Positions 52,132-61,512 are shown, numbered from the stretch's first letter. The stretch: DNA of 64,000 bases from JAEMQF01 sp963775015 (GCA_963775015.1 CAVZHI010000009.1:30076-94075), one strand, 5' to 3'. Program-made: numbers and translations. The notes: generated by a model not told the origin, from the sequence alone.

Positions 52132-53862
52132 TCAGGTGGGCTGCCGCGCGAGCGCCGCGGCGCGCCGCTGCGCCAGCGTCGCCGCGAGCAACGCCGCCTC
52201 GACATTGCTGCCGACGATGAGCGCGCCCGCGTCTTCGAGCTGGCGCACCTGCGCGGCGCGGTCCTGCGGGTCGGATTCGGTGCCGCACACATGGCCGATG
52301 AATGCCAGATTGCGCCCCTGCGAACGCGCCTGGCGCTGCGCGTCGGCGAGTGCCGTCGCGAGGCTCGCTGCCGGGTTCGGATGCGAGCCGTAGCCGAGTA
52401 CGACGTCGAACAGCAGCGCCGCGACCGACGCATCCGCGCCCGCCTCGCCGATCATGGAATCGCGCAAGGCGGGGTCGATCATCGGGTGCGGGCGCCCGCG
52501 CGTGTAGTCGTCGTCGCCCAGGTCGAGGAAGACATGGCCCTTGAAGCCGGTGCGCGAATCGAAAGTCGCCGCGCCATGCGCAGGGGCGTTGGAGCTGCAC
52601 GCCAGACCACGCGCCAAGAAAACCAGTTGAGCTTCGTAGCAGAACGTGCCGCCGGTGAAGAGCGCACGCACTGCGTGCTGCGAGGGCGCCAGCGCGGCGA
52701 GACCCGCTTGCAGCGTGTTCTGCGCAGAGTGGATCCCGGCGTGCGCCGGGATGACGGGGCGGGAGGCGCTGTCTTGCAGCGAGTTCTGCGCGGAGTGGAT
52801 CCCGGCGTGCGCCGGGATGACGGTCCCTCCCCCCTCGTCATCCCGGCGCACGCCGGGATCCACTGCCGGCGCCGGCACCGCTTCGCCACGCGCCAGCGCC
52901 ACGGCCAGATCGGCGGCGTGGCGCAGCGACGTGGCAGCGAACAGGCCCTGGGGCAGCGCTTGCGGCGCCGCGCCAAGGAAATGCACGACGACCGATTTGC
53001 CCGCGGCCACCGCCGTTTGCGCGGCGTCTTCGATGGCGCGCGCAACGCCTGGCGCGGGCGGCTTGGAGATCAGCACGATGATCCGCGTTGCCGCGTCGTC
53101 AGCGAGCGCGGCCAGACCCTGCAGCATCGTGATGCCGCCGATCTCTTCCTTCAAGTCGCGCCCACCGGTGCCGAGCGCCTGCGACACGCCGCCGCCCAGG
53201 TGGTGGATGCGGCAAGTCACTTCCTGCAAACCGGTTCCCGACGCGGCGACGAGGCCGATGTTGCCGCGCCGCACCACGTTCGCAAACCCGAGCGGAACGC
53301 CGTTCACGATCGCGGTGCCGCAGTCCGGCCCCATGACGAGCCGGCCCTGGCTGCGCGCATACGTCTTGATCGCGAGTTCGTCGGCCACCGACACGTTGTC
53401 GGAAAACAGCATCACGTGCAGGCCGAGCGCGAGCGCTTTCATGGCCTCGGCGGCGGCGTAGTCGCCGGGCACCGAGATCAGCGCCAGGTCGGCGGGGCAG
53501 CCTTGTGCCGCTGCTTGCGCGGTGCCGAGCGCGAGCGAGGTCAACGGCAATTGGAATGCGCTGCGGTCGGTGCTGTCGTTCACCGGTGCCGCGAGCAGGA
53601 TCGCTTCGGCGGCGAGCAGCGCGTCGGCACAAGCCGCCTCGTCGTCGCCGCGCACGATCACGAGCAGGTCCGACGGCGACACCTGTGCGTCGATGGACAG
53701 GTCAGCATCGAGCAACTGCGCCAGGTTCGCCGGCGTCGCCATCAGGCACGACGCCTGCGCGATGCCGCTTCGCTCGCGCAAAGCAGCGCCGAGCTGCATC
53801 AGCGCGACCGAGTCCTTGTACAGGTTCGCGAAGGATTTGAAGCGCGTGACGGCCTGGCTCAC
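52132..53862 (-). CDS. fdrA: FdrA-family acyl-CoA-synthetase-like protein (oxamate transcarbamylase subunit) with in-frame REP insertion
   Basis: 576 residues from GTG 53862, which overlaps the DUF2877 stop (GTGA). It has the succinyl-CoA-synthetase-like fold: RFKSFANLYKDSVALMQLGA, VMGPDCGTAIVNGVPLGFANV, GNIGLVAASGTGLQEVTCR and HHLGGGVSQALGTGGRDL. About residues 345-400 read VDPGVRRDDEGG, VIPAHAGIHSAQ (twice), encoded by three REP palindromes at 52729-52863 including a 66-base duplication, with no break in frame. Homology resumes at ALFTGGTFCYEAQ. The insert falls between the two domains, so the protein may remain active. Confidence 0.85.
   Translation of the reverse strand: MSQAVTRFKSFANLYKDSVALMQLGAALRERSGIAQASCLMATPANLAQLLDADLSIDAQVSPSDLLVIVRGDDEAACADALLAAEAILLAAPVNDSTDRSAFQLPLTSLALGTAQAAAQGCPADLALISVPGDYAAAEAMKALALGLHVMLFSDNVSVADELAIKTYARSQGRLVMGPDCGTAIVNGVPLGFANVVRRGNIGLVAASGTGLQEVTCRIHHLGGGVSQALGTGGRDLKEEIGGITMLQGLAALADDAATRIIVLISKPPAPGVARAIEDAAQTAVAAGKSVVVHFLGAAPQALPQGLFAATSLRHAADLAVALARGEAVPAPAVDPGVRRDDEGGGTVIPAHAGIHSAQNSLQDSASRPVIPAHAGIHSAQNTLQAGLAALAPSQHAVRALFTGGTFCYEAQLVFLARGLACSSNAPAHGAATFDSRTGFKGHVFLDLGDDDYTRGRPHPMIDPALRDSMIGEAGADASVAALLFDVVLGYGSHPNPAASLATALADAQRQARSQGRNLAFIGHVCGTESDPQDRAAQVRQLEDAGALIVGSNVEAALLAATLAQRRAAALARQPT
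52707..52863. repeat. REP cluster inside the fdrA coding region
   Basis: Two copies of a 51-base segment (CTTGCAGCG..GGGATGACGG) at 52707-52757 and 52773-52823, period 66 bases, followed by an inverted REP at 52837-52863. Each contains GTGGATCCCGGCG..CGCCGGGATGAC. The copies add about 50 codons without a stop. Confidence 0.85.
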
Positions 53863-54746
53863 GCCGCGATTGTGCTGCCGCGCTCGGGCGGGAGCCATGC
53901 GGACAACCCTGCCAGGAGGCCGGCGACCGTGTCCGCACCCGACGTCGCACCGATCGCCAGCGCACGCTGCAGCGCCGCGTCGACCTGCGCCTCATCGGCC
54001 TGGGTGAGCAAGGCGTCGCGCAGCCGCAGCAGCGGCTCGCTGAAGTGGCCGCCCACGGCCAGGCGCAGGCAATGCGCGGCGATCGGTGTCGTGCGCGGCA
54101 CCTGGGAGGCGATTCGCGCTCTGAGCGCCGCACAAAACCCGGTGCGGCGCGCGTCGTTTTGCGCCAGCGCGTGAAGCGCGGCGAGCACACCGACGAGGAA
54201 GTCGTCGCCCGAAGGCGTCAGGCCCTCGCCCCAGCCGACCAGGCGCCCGGCGTGCGACGCTGCGGCTTCCAGGTGAAAGTCGCGGCACGCGTGCGTCAAC
54301 GCAGCGACGACCGGTGCAGCGTCGCCGTGGAGCACGCTCGGCGAGCGCTGCTGATGCTGCGCCAGGTGCAGCGCGGCGCGACTCCAACGTGCGCGGAGCA
54401 GTTCGGCCGCCAGGTGCGCGCCGCACGCCGCGGGGCGCCAGAGCGTGGCTGCGCGCAAATCGAGTTCGACCGTGCCGACACGCCACGCGTCGCCACCGCC
54501 CGATACGGCGGCGCCGACCCGAAACAGGGTGCGCAGGTCGGCGGCGTCAACGCCGTGGTGCGCCAAGCGCAGCGCCGTCGGTGCGTCGGGCATCTCGAGC
54601 CTGCCCAGCGTGAGCAGCCCGACGTCGTCCGCGTCACGGGTCAGGTTGCACGCGTGTTCGAAGACGCTGTGCACCTGGCCGACAAACGGATTGCGCCGCG
54701 GCACCAGGTAGCCGAAGCTCAGAACGCCGATTTCGACGTGCTTCAT
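53859..54746 (-). CDS. DUF2877 domain-containing protein (YlbF/AllH-like, oxamate transcarbamylase subunit)
   Basis: 295 residues from ATG 54746. The family core GRLVGWGEGLTPSGDDFLVGVLAALHAL is clear, with TPIAAHCLRLAVGGHFSEPLLRL following. It is the first gene of the operon DUF2877, FdrA, DUF1116, carbamate kinase and overlaps FdrA. In E. coli the equivalent three proteins form the oxamate transcarbamylase of anaerobic allantoin use. No signal peptide. Confidence 0.88.
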   Translation of the reverse strand: MKHVEIGVLSFGYLVPRRNPFVGQVHSVFEHACNLTRDADDVGLLTLGRLEMPDAPTALRLAHHGVDAADLRTLFRVGAAVSGGGDAWRVGTVELDLRAATLWRPAACGAHLAAELLRARWSRAALHLAQHQQRSPSVLHGDAAPVVAALTHACRDFHLEAAASHAGRLVGWGEGLTPSGDDFLVGVLAALHALAQNDARRTGFCAALRARIASQVPRTTPIAAHCLRLAVGGHFSEPLLRLRDALLTQADEAQVDAALQRALAIGATSGADTVAGLLAGLSAWLPPERGSTIAA

Positions 54747-54870
54747 GGGCTCGCTCCTGGACGCGGCGTTGAGGACTGCGCTCGCCGCGAGTCTGAAGCA
54801 TTGGACGAGAGCAGGCGAGCAAAGTCAAGACTGGCCTGACCCCTTCAACCGCTCCTCAACCACTCACCCG

Positions 54871-55272
54871 TCAGCTCTGCGTGTCCAGCACTTCGGTGGC
54901 AGCAAATCCGTGCGTCGCTGCGGGCTTGGTTCGGGCCTGTGAAGCTGAAGTCCCGCGCAGCCGGTCGAGCTCGTCGTAGGCGGCCTGCAGGCGTTCCTCG
55001 GCGCGCTGCACGGCGAGGCGGGGCGCTTCGGTGGCCGTCGCGAGCTGGCGCTTGAACGAGGTGCGGGTTTGCTCGAGTTCACTCTGCGCGCGCAAATTCG
55101 CGGCGCGCAATTCATTTGCCGCCGCGGCATGGCGCTTCGTCAACTCGGTGCCGGCGTTTTTCAGCCTGGCCTCGAAGTGTGCGCGCGCCAACCGAATCGT
55201 CACCAGGCTACCGAACACAGCGCCGAGCGCAAACGCCGCGCCAAGAAAGCCCCAGTCACCGATTCCTGCCAT
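54871..55272 (-). CDS. Membrane-anchored coiled-coil protein, paralogue of the one at 61114
   Basis: 133 residues from ATG 55272. One membrane helix near the start (WGFLGAAFALGAVFGSLVTIRL), then a long charged coiled coil: ARLKNAGTELTKRHAAAANE, LRAANLRAQSELEQTRTSFKRQ and AVQRAEERLQAAYDELDRLR, with a Ser/Ala-rich end HGFAATEVLDTQS. The paralogue at 61114 has AANELRTVQARAQRELELAR and YDELDRLRRSSPPQ. Function unknown; coiled coil could bind another envelope protein. Confidence 0.7.
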   Translation of the reverse strand: MAGIGDWGFLGAAFALGAVFGSLVTIRLARAHFEARLKNAGTELTKRHAAAANELRAANLRAQSELEQTRTSFKRQLATATEAPRLAVQRAEERLQAAYDELDRLRGTSASQARTKPAATHGFAATEVLDTQS

Positions 55273-55405
55273 GCCGTCATCCCCGCACATGCACCTGTGC
55301 AGCTGGAGTATCGGCAAGTGCCGGGCTGAATTGAGGCTTTGGCCGGCGCGCTGGTGCGGCGATGCGCAACAATTGGCGCGCCGCACCGCGGCCCTCACGG
55401 CAAAC

Positions 55406-56405
55406 CTAGCGCGCCGACACCAGCGCGAACGCGCGCAACGCCGAGCCGGTGCCGCCAAGGACCTTGAGCGGCGGGATGACCACGGCGAACTCGTAAGCCC
55501 GTGCTGGCGAGCCCCTCCAGGTTGAGGTTCTCGATGATGAAGATCCCGTTATCGGCGATGAGCCGCATGTGGACCGGGAACACCTTGAAGTTGTCCGGCT
55601 CGGAACGCAATCGGCGGGCGCTTCTCGAAGGTGAGCGTGTCGTTGCCGACGAGCGCGCGCCGTGCTTGATCAGGAACTCGGCGGCGTTCAGGCCCGGGCC
55701 GGGCGAGTTGGCGCCCGCGTAAAGGGCCGGGTTGCCCGTGAAGACTGGCCCCCAGCCGGTGCGGATGAACACGGTGTCGCCCTTCCGCAGCCGACGCGCT
55801 GGCGCTTCGCGGCCTGCTCGAGATGCGCCGCGGTGATCTCGAAGTCCGCCGGCAGCGGGCTCGAAGTCGCCCTGGACCATCGCGCCACGTCGAGCAGCAC
55901 GCCGCGGTTCATCAGCAGGTCGTTCGGGAACTGGTCGATCGCGAGCTGCGCGCCGACGCCGCTCGCGCCGATGCCGTCGGGATTCGCTGGTCGCGGCCGC
56001 CGCGTCGACGCCGCCGAAGAGCTTGCCGTCGCGGCCGATGTGCCCGATCGCGTCGATGCTCGGCGCGCCGTGCTGGCCGCTCCAATGCATGACTTCGGAC
56101 GTGAAGGAGAGCTGCCGCCGTCGCCGAACGTGCCGCGCGTATTGCGTGCGTGGCTGCGAGCGCGAACGAGTACGACGGGTTGACCAGGCGATCGGCGACT
56201 GCTTGTCCAGGTGTGGGAGAGATCGATGACCTTGGCCTTGCGAATGAGGTTCCAGAGTGGCGCGTGGCCATCGCGGTCGTCGTTGGTCGTCGGCGTAGAC
56301 GCTTGCGCCGGGCGCGCACAGGGCGGCGCCGGCGAGCAGCGCCGCCGCGGCACGGGTGAGCCAGGGCGCGGGGCGGGGGTTTTTTGAACGGGTGGATCGG
56401 GGCAT
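55406..56405 (-). pseudogene. Exported cyclase family hydrolase (PF04199), frame-disrupted
   Basis: Start MPRSTRSKNPRPAPWLTRAA at 56405 with a signal region LLAGAALCAPGASVYAD. After several frame changes the metal-binding region reads VMHWSGQHGAPSIDAIGHIG, then RKGDTVFIRTGWGPVFTG, GANSPGPGLNAAEFLIKHG and NFKVFPVHMRLIADNGIFIIENLNLEGL near the stop at 55406. This is the kynurenine-formamidase-like cyclase fold (about 330 codons) that hydrolyses cyclic amides or lactones. Frames change near 55590, 55790, 55860, 55990, 56110, 56200 and 56300. Last gene of the TRAP operon. Confidence 0.78.
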
Positions 56406-56440
56406 GCCGATTCTCCTCGGGCGGCGGCAGCAGCAGCGAC

Positions 56441-57498
56441 TCAGCGAATCGCCAGCGGTGCGCCGATCGAGCCCGTCGCGCCGGCAATCGGTGCCGGGCT
56501 GTAGACGTACATGAAGCGGTAGGCCTTGTCCGCGGCGAGGCCGTCGAGATCCATGTTCTCCTGGTTCACGATGCCGTGGCGCGTCAGCAGGTGCGAATGG
56601 ATGCAGAACGCGCAGCCCGGCTCCTTGTTGGGGATGACTTCCGTGGCCCAGGTGTCGGCGCCGACGACGCCGGCCTGCACCACGTCGGACAACCACTTGG
56701 CCACTTCCATGCCAATGCCGGGCTCGCCGCCGTTGTACTTGGCGTTGTCCTTGATCCAGTGTTTGCCCCAGCCGGTGCGAGAAGACGCCGTCGCCGGGCA
56801 TGAATTTGAAGTCCTTCATGCCTTGTTTGGCGAGCGCCGCGTTCACATCGGCCATCGTGATTTCGTAGCCCGCTTGCATCGCGTCGGCGCCCTTGAGCCT
56901 TCGATGTCGAGCATGATGCCGCGTGCGCTGATCGGGATGGAGCTTTTCGACGCCCAGCTCTTCATCCCCGTCGAGCCCTCCATGTCGAGCTGCGTCACGC
57001 CGTTGTAGTAGCGCATCTCGGACTTGTCGGCCGCGCCATTCACGGCGATGCCAATGTGAGCCAGGCCGTCGAACTGGGTTCCGACCTGACCGATCTCGGT
57101 GGCGACGAACTCGTCGTTGTAGACCAGGATGTTGGCGCCGAACGGCCCGCCCGTCGGGCCGCCGGGAATGCGCAGCACGAACTTGCGGTCACCGAATGTG
57201 GGCATCGTGCCCGTGTAGGGCCGGCCGAGTTGTAGACCTTGCCGGTCTTGGCTTCGGCGAGGGCGCGCTGCACGACCTCGGGTTTCGTGTACCAGTTGGT
57301 CGAACCCGCTTCGTCGGCCGCGCCCCAGAGTTTGTTCGGCCACCACTTGTCGCCCAGCGGCGTGTCCATCGAATTGCCGATGACCCACGGTTTGCCCTTG
57401 CAGGCTTTCCAGTTCTTGTCCGAGCATTCCTGAGCGAGCGCGGTGCTGGTCAAGCCCCAGAGAAGGATCAACGCTGCAGTCTTGAGATTCGTCATCAT
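56441..57498 (-). pseudogene. Exported cyclase family hydrolase (PF04199), second paralogue, frame-disrupted
   Basis: Start ATG 57498 after CAGGAGACG, signal peptide NLKTAALILLWGLTSTALAQ. Core text in three frames: NSMDTPLGDKWWPNKLWGAA, LGRPYTGTMPTFGDRKFVLR, VGTQFDGLAHIGIAVNGAAD, TQLDMEGSTGMKSWASKSSI, MQAGYEITMADVNAALAKQG and AFCIHSHLLTRHGIVNQENM, ending at 56441. Breaks lie near 57228, 56893 and 56775. VGTQFDGLAH supplies the His/Asp metal ligands. With the paralogue next door it suggests sequential or alternative cleavage of a cyclic substrate in the periplasm. Confidence 0.8.
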
Positions 57499-57535
57499 CG
57501 TCTCCTGTTGGTTGTTGCGGGAACGGGGAAGCGGG

Positions 57536-57952
57536 TCACTTGAACGGTGCCGCAGCGACCGGTGCGCCGCCATGGCAGAGCTTGCGGCCTTCGCCGAGAT
57601 CATGGCAATGCGGCGCCGCGCCGTGCACGCCGGCTTGTGCGGCTTGCAGGCTGCGCAACAAGCGATCCGCGGGAAGGAACTTCAATTCGGCGGAACGCGA
57701 CAGCCAAGCGTTCGCCGCCAGCGTATCGGGCACCTCGGCCTGCAAATAGCAGAGTGCCGCGCGGTAGGCGTTGATGGCGGTGGTGTCGCTCGACGCGTCG
57801 CGTATTGCCTGCGCGCATTCGTCCTGGCCGGTCGCAGGCGGCGCGCTCGGGCGCTGCTGGTCGGCGAACCATCCGCCCACGTCGGCCGCGTGCCCCGACC
57901 CCGACGCGGCAAACGCGATAGCCACCACCCAGGACCCGACATTCACCCGCAT
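57536..57952 (-). CDS. Small exported protein of unknown function, Cys-containing
   Basis: 138 residues from ATG 57952; a longer start at 57991 is possible. Signal peptide MRVNVGSWVVAIAFAASGSGHA. The mature part has INAYRAALCYLQAEVPDTLA and four Cys (DECAQ, ALCYL, HCHDL, KLCHG), allowing disulfides. I do not recognise it. It lies between DctM and the cyclase genes on the same strand, so it may modify or bind the same periplasmic substrate. Confidence 0.6.
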   Translation of the reverse strand: MRVNVGSWVVAIAFAASGSGHAADVGGWFADQQRPSAPPATGQDECAQAIRDASSDTTAINAYRAALCYLQAEVPDTLAANAWLSRSAELKFLPADRLLRSLQAAQAGVHGAAPHCHDLGEGRKLCHGGAPVAAAPFK

Positions 57953-57987
57953 GCCACGTCTCCAATCCAGCCGACCGGGATTCTGCG

Positions 57988-59308
57988 TCACTTCAGGAAC
58001 TCCGGCGACACCAGACGTGGCAAGAACAGGATGATCTCAGGGAAAACGATCGTCGCCGCGAGCACGCCGAGCATCGGCAGCAGCATGATCATCACGTCTT
58101 TGATGACGTACATCAGGCGCACCTTGGCGATCGCACAGGAAATCATCAGGCACAGGCCGTAAGGCGGTGTGACCAGGCCGAAGGCGAGCGAGATGATTCC
58201 CACCATCGCGAAGTGCACCGGGTCCATGCCGACCGCGCGCACGAGCGGCTCGAGGATCGTGCCGACGATGATGATCGCGGGAATGGCGTCGAGAAAACAC
58301 CCCACGACGAGGAAACAGAAGGCGATGAAGAAGCCCGTCGCCGTGATGCCCATGCCCCAGCCGCCGACGCCGGCCAGCAGCGCCTTGGGAATCGGCAGTA
58401 GGCGAGCAACCAGCCGAACGCGCTCGCCGTGCCGACGCAAAACAGCGCCACGGCGGCGAGCTTGCCGGTGTCGAGCAGCGCGCTGTTGAGTTGCCTGCCG
58501 CTCATTTCGCGGTAGACGAAGATCGACAACGCGCCGGCGTAGAGCACGGCGATCGCCGCCGACTCGGTGGCGGTGAACCAGCCGAACACCTTGCCGCCGA
58601 TGATGATCACGGGCGTCATCAAGGCGGGAATCGCGATCGCGAGCGCGACCACCACTTCCTTCAAGTTCGAGCGCGGGTACTTCGGGTAGTTGCGCAGCTT
58701 CGCGTACACATGCACGGTGGCCATCTGCACCGCGCCGAGCAGCAAGCCCGGAATGATGCCGGCGAGGAACAGCGCACCGATCGACACCGACAGCGTTCCA
58801 CCCCACACGACCATCAGGATCGACGGCGGAATGATCACGGCGAGGATCGCCGACACGGCGGTGATCGCGACCGAGAACGACAGGTCGTAGCCTTCCTTGA
58901 CCTGCGCTTCGATGAATATCTTGCCCTGGCTCGCCGCGTCGGCGGTGCTGGAGCCCGAGATGCCGGCGAAGAAGATCGACAGCACGACGTTGACTTGCGC
59001 CAGGCCGCCGGGCAGGTGGCCTACCAAATCGCGCGACAGGCGCACGAGCCGATCCGTGATGCCGCCGATGTTCATCAGGTTCGCGGTGAGCAGAAAAAAC
59101 GGCACGGCGAGCAGGATGAACGAGTTGTACGACTTGAACGTCTCGTTGAACAGAATCATCGGCGAGAGGCGTGGCTCGATGAACATCACCGGCAGGCACG
59201 CCAGGCCGAGCGCAAACGCGACCGGCACGCGAACGATCATGAGCGCGAAGAACATGCCGAAGAGGATCAGCGCGGCAATCGCCGGGTAAGGGCGGCACCC
59301 CCGCTCAT
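57988..59308 (-). pseudogene. dctM: TRAP transporter large permease (DctM), two single-base losses
   Basis: Start MSGGAALT at 59308; restoring one T near 59288 gives CTTTACCCGGCG and MSGGAALYPAIAALILFGMF. The long middle frame has SIFFAGISGSSTADAASQG and VIIPPSILMVVWGGTLSVSI. One lost C near 58399 (TACTG for TACCTG) moves it to LLPIPKALLAGVGGWGMGI, ending DVMIMLLPMLGVLAATIVFP. About 440 codons with twelve hydrophobic segments, as expected. It forms the channel with DctQ for a dicarboxylate-like or other organic acid substrate. Only two indels, so likely intact in nature. Confidence 0.9.
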
Positions 59309-59787
59309 GCTACTTCTCCGGTTCTGAGCACACCCAGGTCGGCGACGAAGCGTTCGCCAAGAAACAGCACCCAGGTCAACCCGGCCATCGGCCAGGCGAA
59401 GAAGATGAAGGGCATCGGCAACTCGGCGAGTTCGGAGTTCTGGCTCCAGCCGAATTGCACGAACTTGATTCCGTACCAGATGAAGACCAGCGCGAAGAGC
59501 AGGATGAACACGTTGCTGACGATGCGCAGCAGCGCGTTCGCGCGTGGCTTCAGTTCCGGCCACAAGTCGACGTCGAAGTGCGCACCGTCGCGAATCCCGA
59601 CCATCGCGCCGATCATGATCATCCAGATGAAGAAGAAGCGCGCCATCTCTTCGGTCCAGATGTAGGACGGAATCAGCGCCGTGAAACGCGAGAAGATTTG
59701 CAGGCTGACCGGGATGATGAGGATGGCGACGGTCGCGACGAGCAGGACGTCGAGCAAACGGCCGTAGGCGAGGATGAATCTGCGCAT
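59305..59787 (-). CDS. dctQ: TRAP transporter small permease (DctQ)
   Basis: 160 residues from ATG 59787. Four hydrophobic segments: LLVATVAILIIPVSLQIFS, FFFIWMIMIGAMVGIRDG, IVSNVFILLFALVFIWYG and FIFFAWPMAGLTWVLFLG. TEEMARFFF and DGAHFDVDLWP are DctQ signature positions. The DctM start overlaps its stop by 4 bases. REP palindromes separate it from DctP. Confidence 0.92.
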   Translation of the reverse strand: MRRFILAYGRLLDVLLVATVAILIIPVSLQIFSRFTALIPSYIWTEEMARFFFIWMIMIGAMVGIRDGAHFDVDLWPELKPRANALLRIVSNVFILLFALVFIWYGIKFVQFGWSQNSELAELPMPFIFFAWPMAGLTWVLFLGERFVADLGVLRTGEVA

Positions 59788-59817
59788 GCTTGATGAGCGA
59801 CGAAACGGCGGTCCTTT

Positions 59818-59914
59818 GTCATCCCGGCGAACGCCGGGATCCACCGCTTGCTGTCACATCGACGTCGAGGCGGCGCTAGCGCTGCGAGTGGATCCCGGCG
59901 TTCGCCGGGATGAC
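59818..59914. repeat. Pair of REP-like palindromes in opposite orientation
   Basis: GTCATCCCGGCGAACGCCGG.. at 59818-59844 and its inverse GTGGATCCCGGCGTTCGCCG.. at 59888-59914. They lie between dctQ and dctP and could adjust mRNA levels of the periplasmic binding protein relative to the permeases. Confidence 0.85.
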
Positions 59915-59921
59915 GAACTGG

Positions 59922-60910
59922 CTACAGCGAATTGATCTTGGCGAGGATCGCCTCGGCGCCGATTTCCTTGGCGTATTCGATCATCACCGGGTCGACAAGC
60001 TTCTTCATCGCGGCGCGGTCGGTGAAGGGAATGCGCTTGAGCTTGCCGGCTTTCTCCAGCGCCTCGAGCTTGGCCGAGTCTTCGCTCGATTCGATCTGCC
60101 GGCCGTAGATTCCGGTCCTTGCGGCGCGCACGACCGCCGCCTGCAGATCGGCGGGCAGTTTCTTGAACGTCTTGCCGGAAAACGCGAGCGGCCGGATCGT
60201 GATCGCGTGCTGCGTCAGGTTCAGGTTCGGGCCGACTTCGAAGAACTTCATCTGCTCCACGCCCGCGGCCTCGTTCTCGCCGGCGGCGATGACACCGTTC
60301 TGGATCGCGTTGTAGACCTCGTTGTAGGCGATCACAGTCGGCGCCATGCCGGTCGCGGCAAAAGTCCGGCTCCAGATCGGCGCGCCTTGCACGCGCACTT
60401 TCAGGCCTTTCATTTCGGCGAGGTTGCGCACCGGCTTGTTGGCGAAGATGTTGCGCGTGCCGCCGCCGGCGTAGCCGATGAGCATGACTTCGGCTTTTGC
60501 CGCGACTTCGTCGGCACGGGTTTCAGCGTATCGGCGTCGAGCACCTTGTTCCAGTGTTCCAGATCGCGGAACAGGAACGGCGCGTCGATGAACGGCGCGG
60601 CTTTGGAGAAAGTCGACATGTGCGCCGGCGAGACGATCGCGTAATCGACCGATACGCCCTGGTTCATGTAGGCGAAGTAGTCCTTCTCGAGGCCCAGCTC
60701 GCTGTTCTTGTGCAGCACGAAGTTGATCGGCTTGGCGTAATACTGCTTCACGAGCTGCTCGAACTTGACCATCGCTTTCGTGAACGCGTGGTCGTCGTTG
60801 AATTGCGACGCGCCGTGCAGCGTGATCGGGGCCTGGGCGAAGGCGCCGACAGCGAGCGCCGCGGAAAGTACAACTGCGCAGCGCAGCGCGGCGCGAAGGG
60901 AATGTCGCAT
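59922..60910 (-). pseudogene. dctP: TRAP transporter substrate-binding protein (DctP), one single-base loss
   Basis: Start ATG 60910; signal peptide LRCAVVLSAALAVGAFAQ. The mature part runs ITLHGASQFNDDHAFTKAMV, FVLHKNSELGLEKDYFAYMN and FIDAPFLFRDLEHWNKVLDA. One lost G near 60514 (GTGCCGAC for GTGGCCGAC) shifts the frame into DEVAAKAEVMLIGYAGGGTR, NKPVRNLAEMKGLKVRVQGA and ANNEVYNAIQNGVIAAGENE-like text, ending GAEAILAKINSL. The predicted Arg in KVRVQG contacts a carboxylate in characterised members. First gene of the operon with DctQ, DctM and two exported cyclases. Confidence 0.9.
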
Positions 60911-61113
60911 GGCTCCTCCGATGGGGTTGAACGCCCGTCCCACGATGCAGCGCGACGACGCGCTGCGAGACCGGCTTTAGGGTCCAGGCGATTGAATCGG
61001 AAGCGCCGTGCCGTGTCAACGCGGCGGGCTTGTGGTTTGCACCTATGGTGCGGCGCTGCTGCGCCGTGGCGAGCCGGGGGCGGCCGCGCCGGCGGGCCAG
61101 GCCGGGCCCGCGT

Positions 61114-61512
61114 CTACTCGGGCATCACGAGCGTGTCGCGAACCCGTCCGACTTTTCGCTCTTCGCGCTCGGTTGGCGCTGCGGCGGGCTGCTCCGCCGC
61201 AGGCGGTCGAGTTCATCGTAGGCGGCGCGGAGTCGCTCTCGGCGTCGAGCATCGCGGCGCGCGGCTTGTCCCCGGCGCTCGCGAGCTGGCGCTTGAAGGA
61301 AAGCCGTGCCAGTTCGAGTTCGCGCTGGGCGCGCGCCTGCACGGTGCGCAATTCGTTCGCCGCGGCCGAGTTGCGCTGCTCGAGTTGTTCGTCGTGGTGC
61401 GCAGCTGGGTCACGAAATTCATCCGGGAGACGCGCATCGCGATCGCCCAGCCGATCGCCGCGCCGATGAGCAACGCCAAACCGAGGTATCCCAGGAATTC
61501 GCCGGATGTCAA
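61114..61512 (-). pseudogene. Membrane-anchored coiled-coil protein, paralogue of 54871, frame-disrupted
   Basis: Apparent TTG start at 61512 after AGGGGCG. A membrane helix (LGLALLIGAAIGWAIAM) leads into a coiled coil in a second frame, SAAANELRTVQARAQRELEL and LSFKRQLASAGDKPRAAML, then YDELDRLRRSSPPQRQPSA. With one lost C near 61140 the end reads DGFADTLVMPE, stopping at 61114; without it the stop is at 61125. Two or three indels. The order of motifs matches the intact paralogue at 54871. Confidence 0.6.

Noticed and set aside
52707..52863. Possible CRISPR-like repeat array
   Set aside because: Only two direct copies plus one inverted copy, each a self-complementary REP hairpin, and the spacers are parts of a coding frame.
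51127..54174. 1015-residue open frame on the plus strand
   Set aside because: Antisense to DUF1116 and FdrA, low-complexity and without a recognisable motif.
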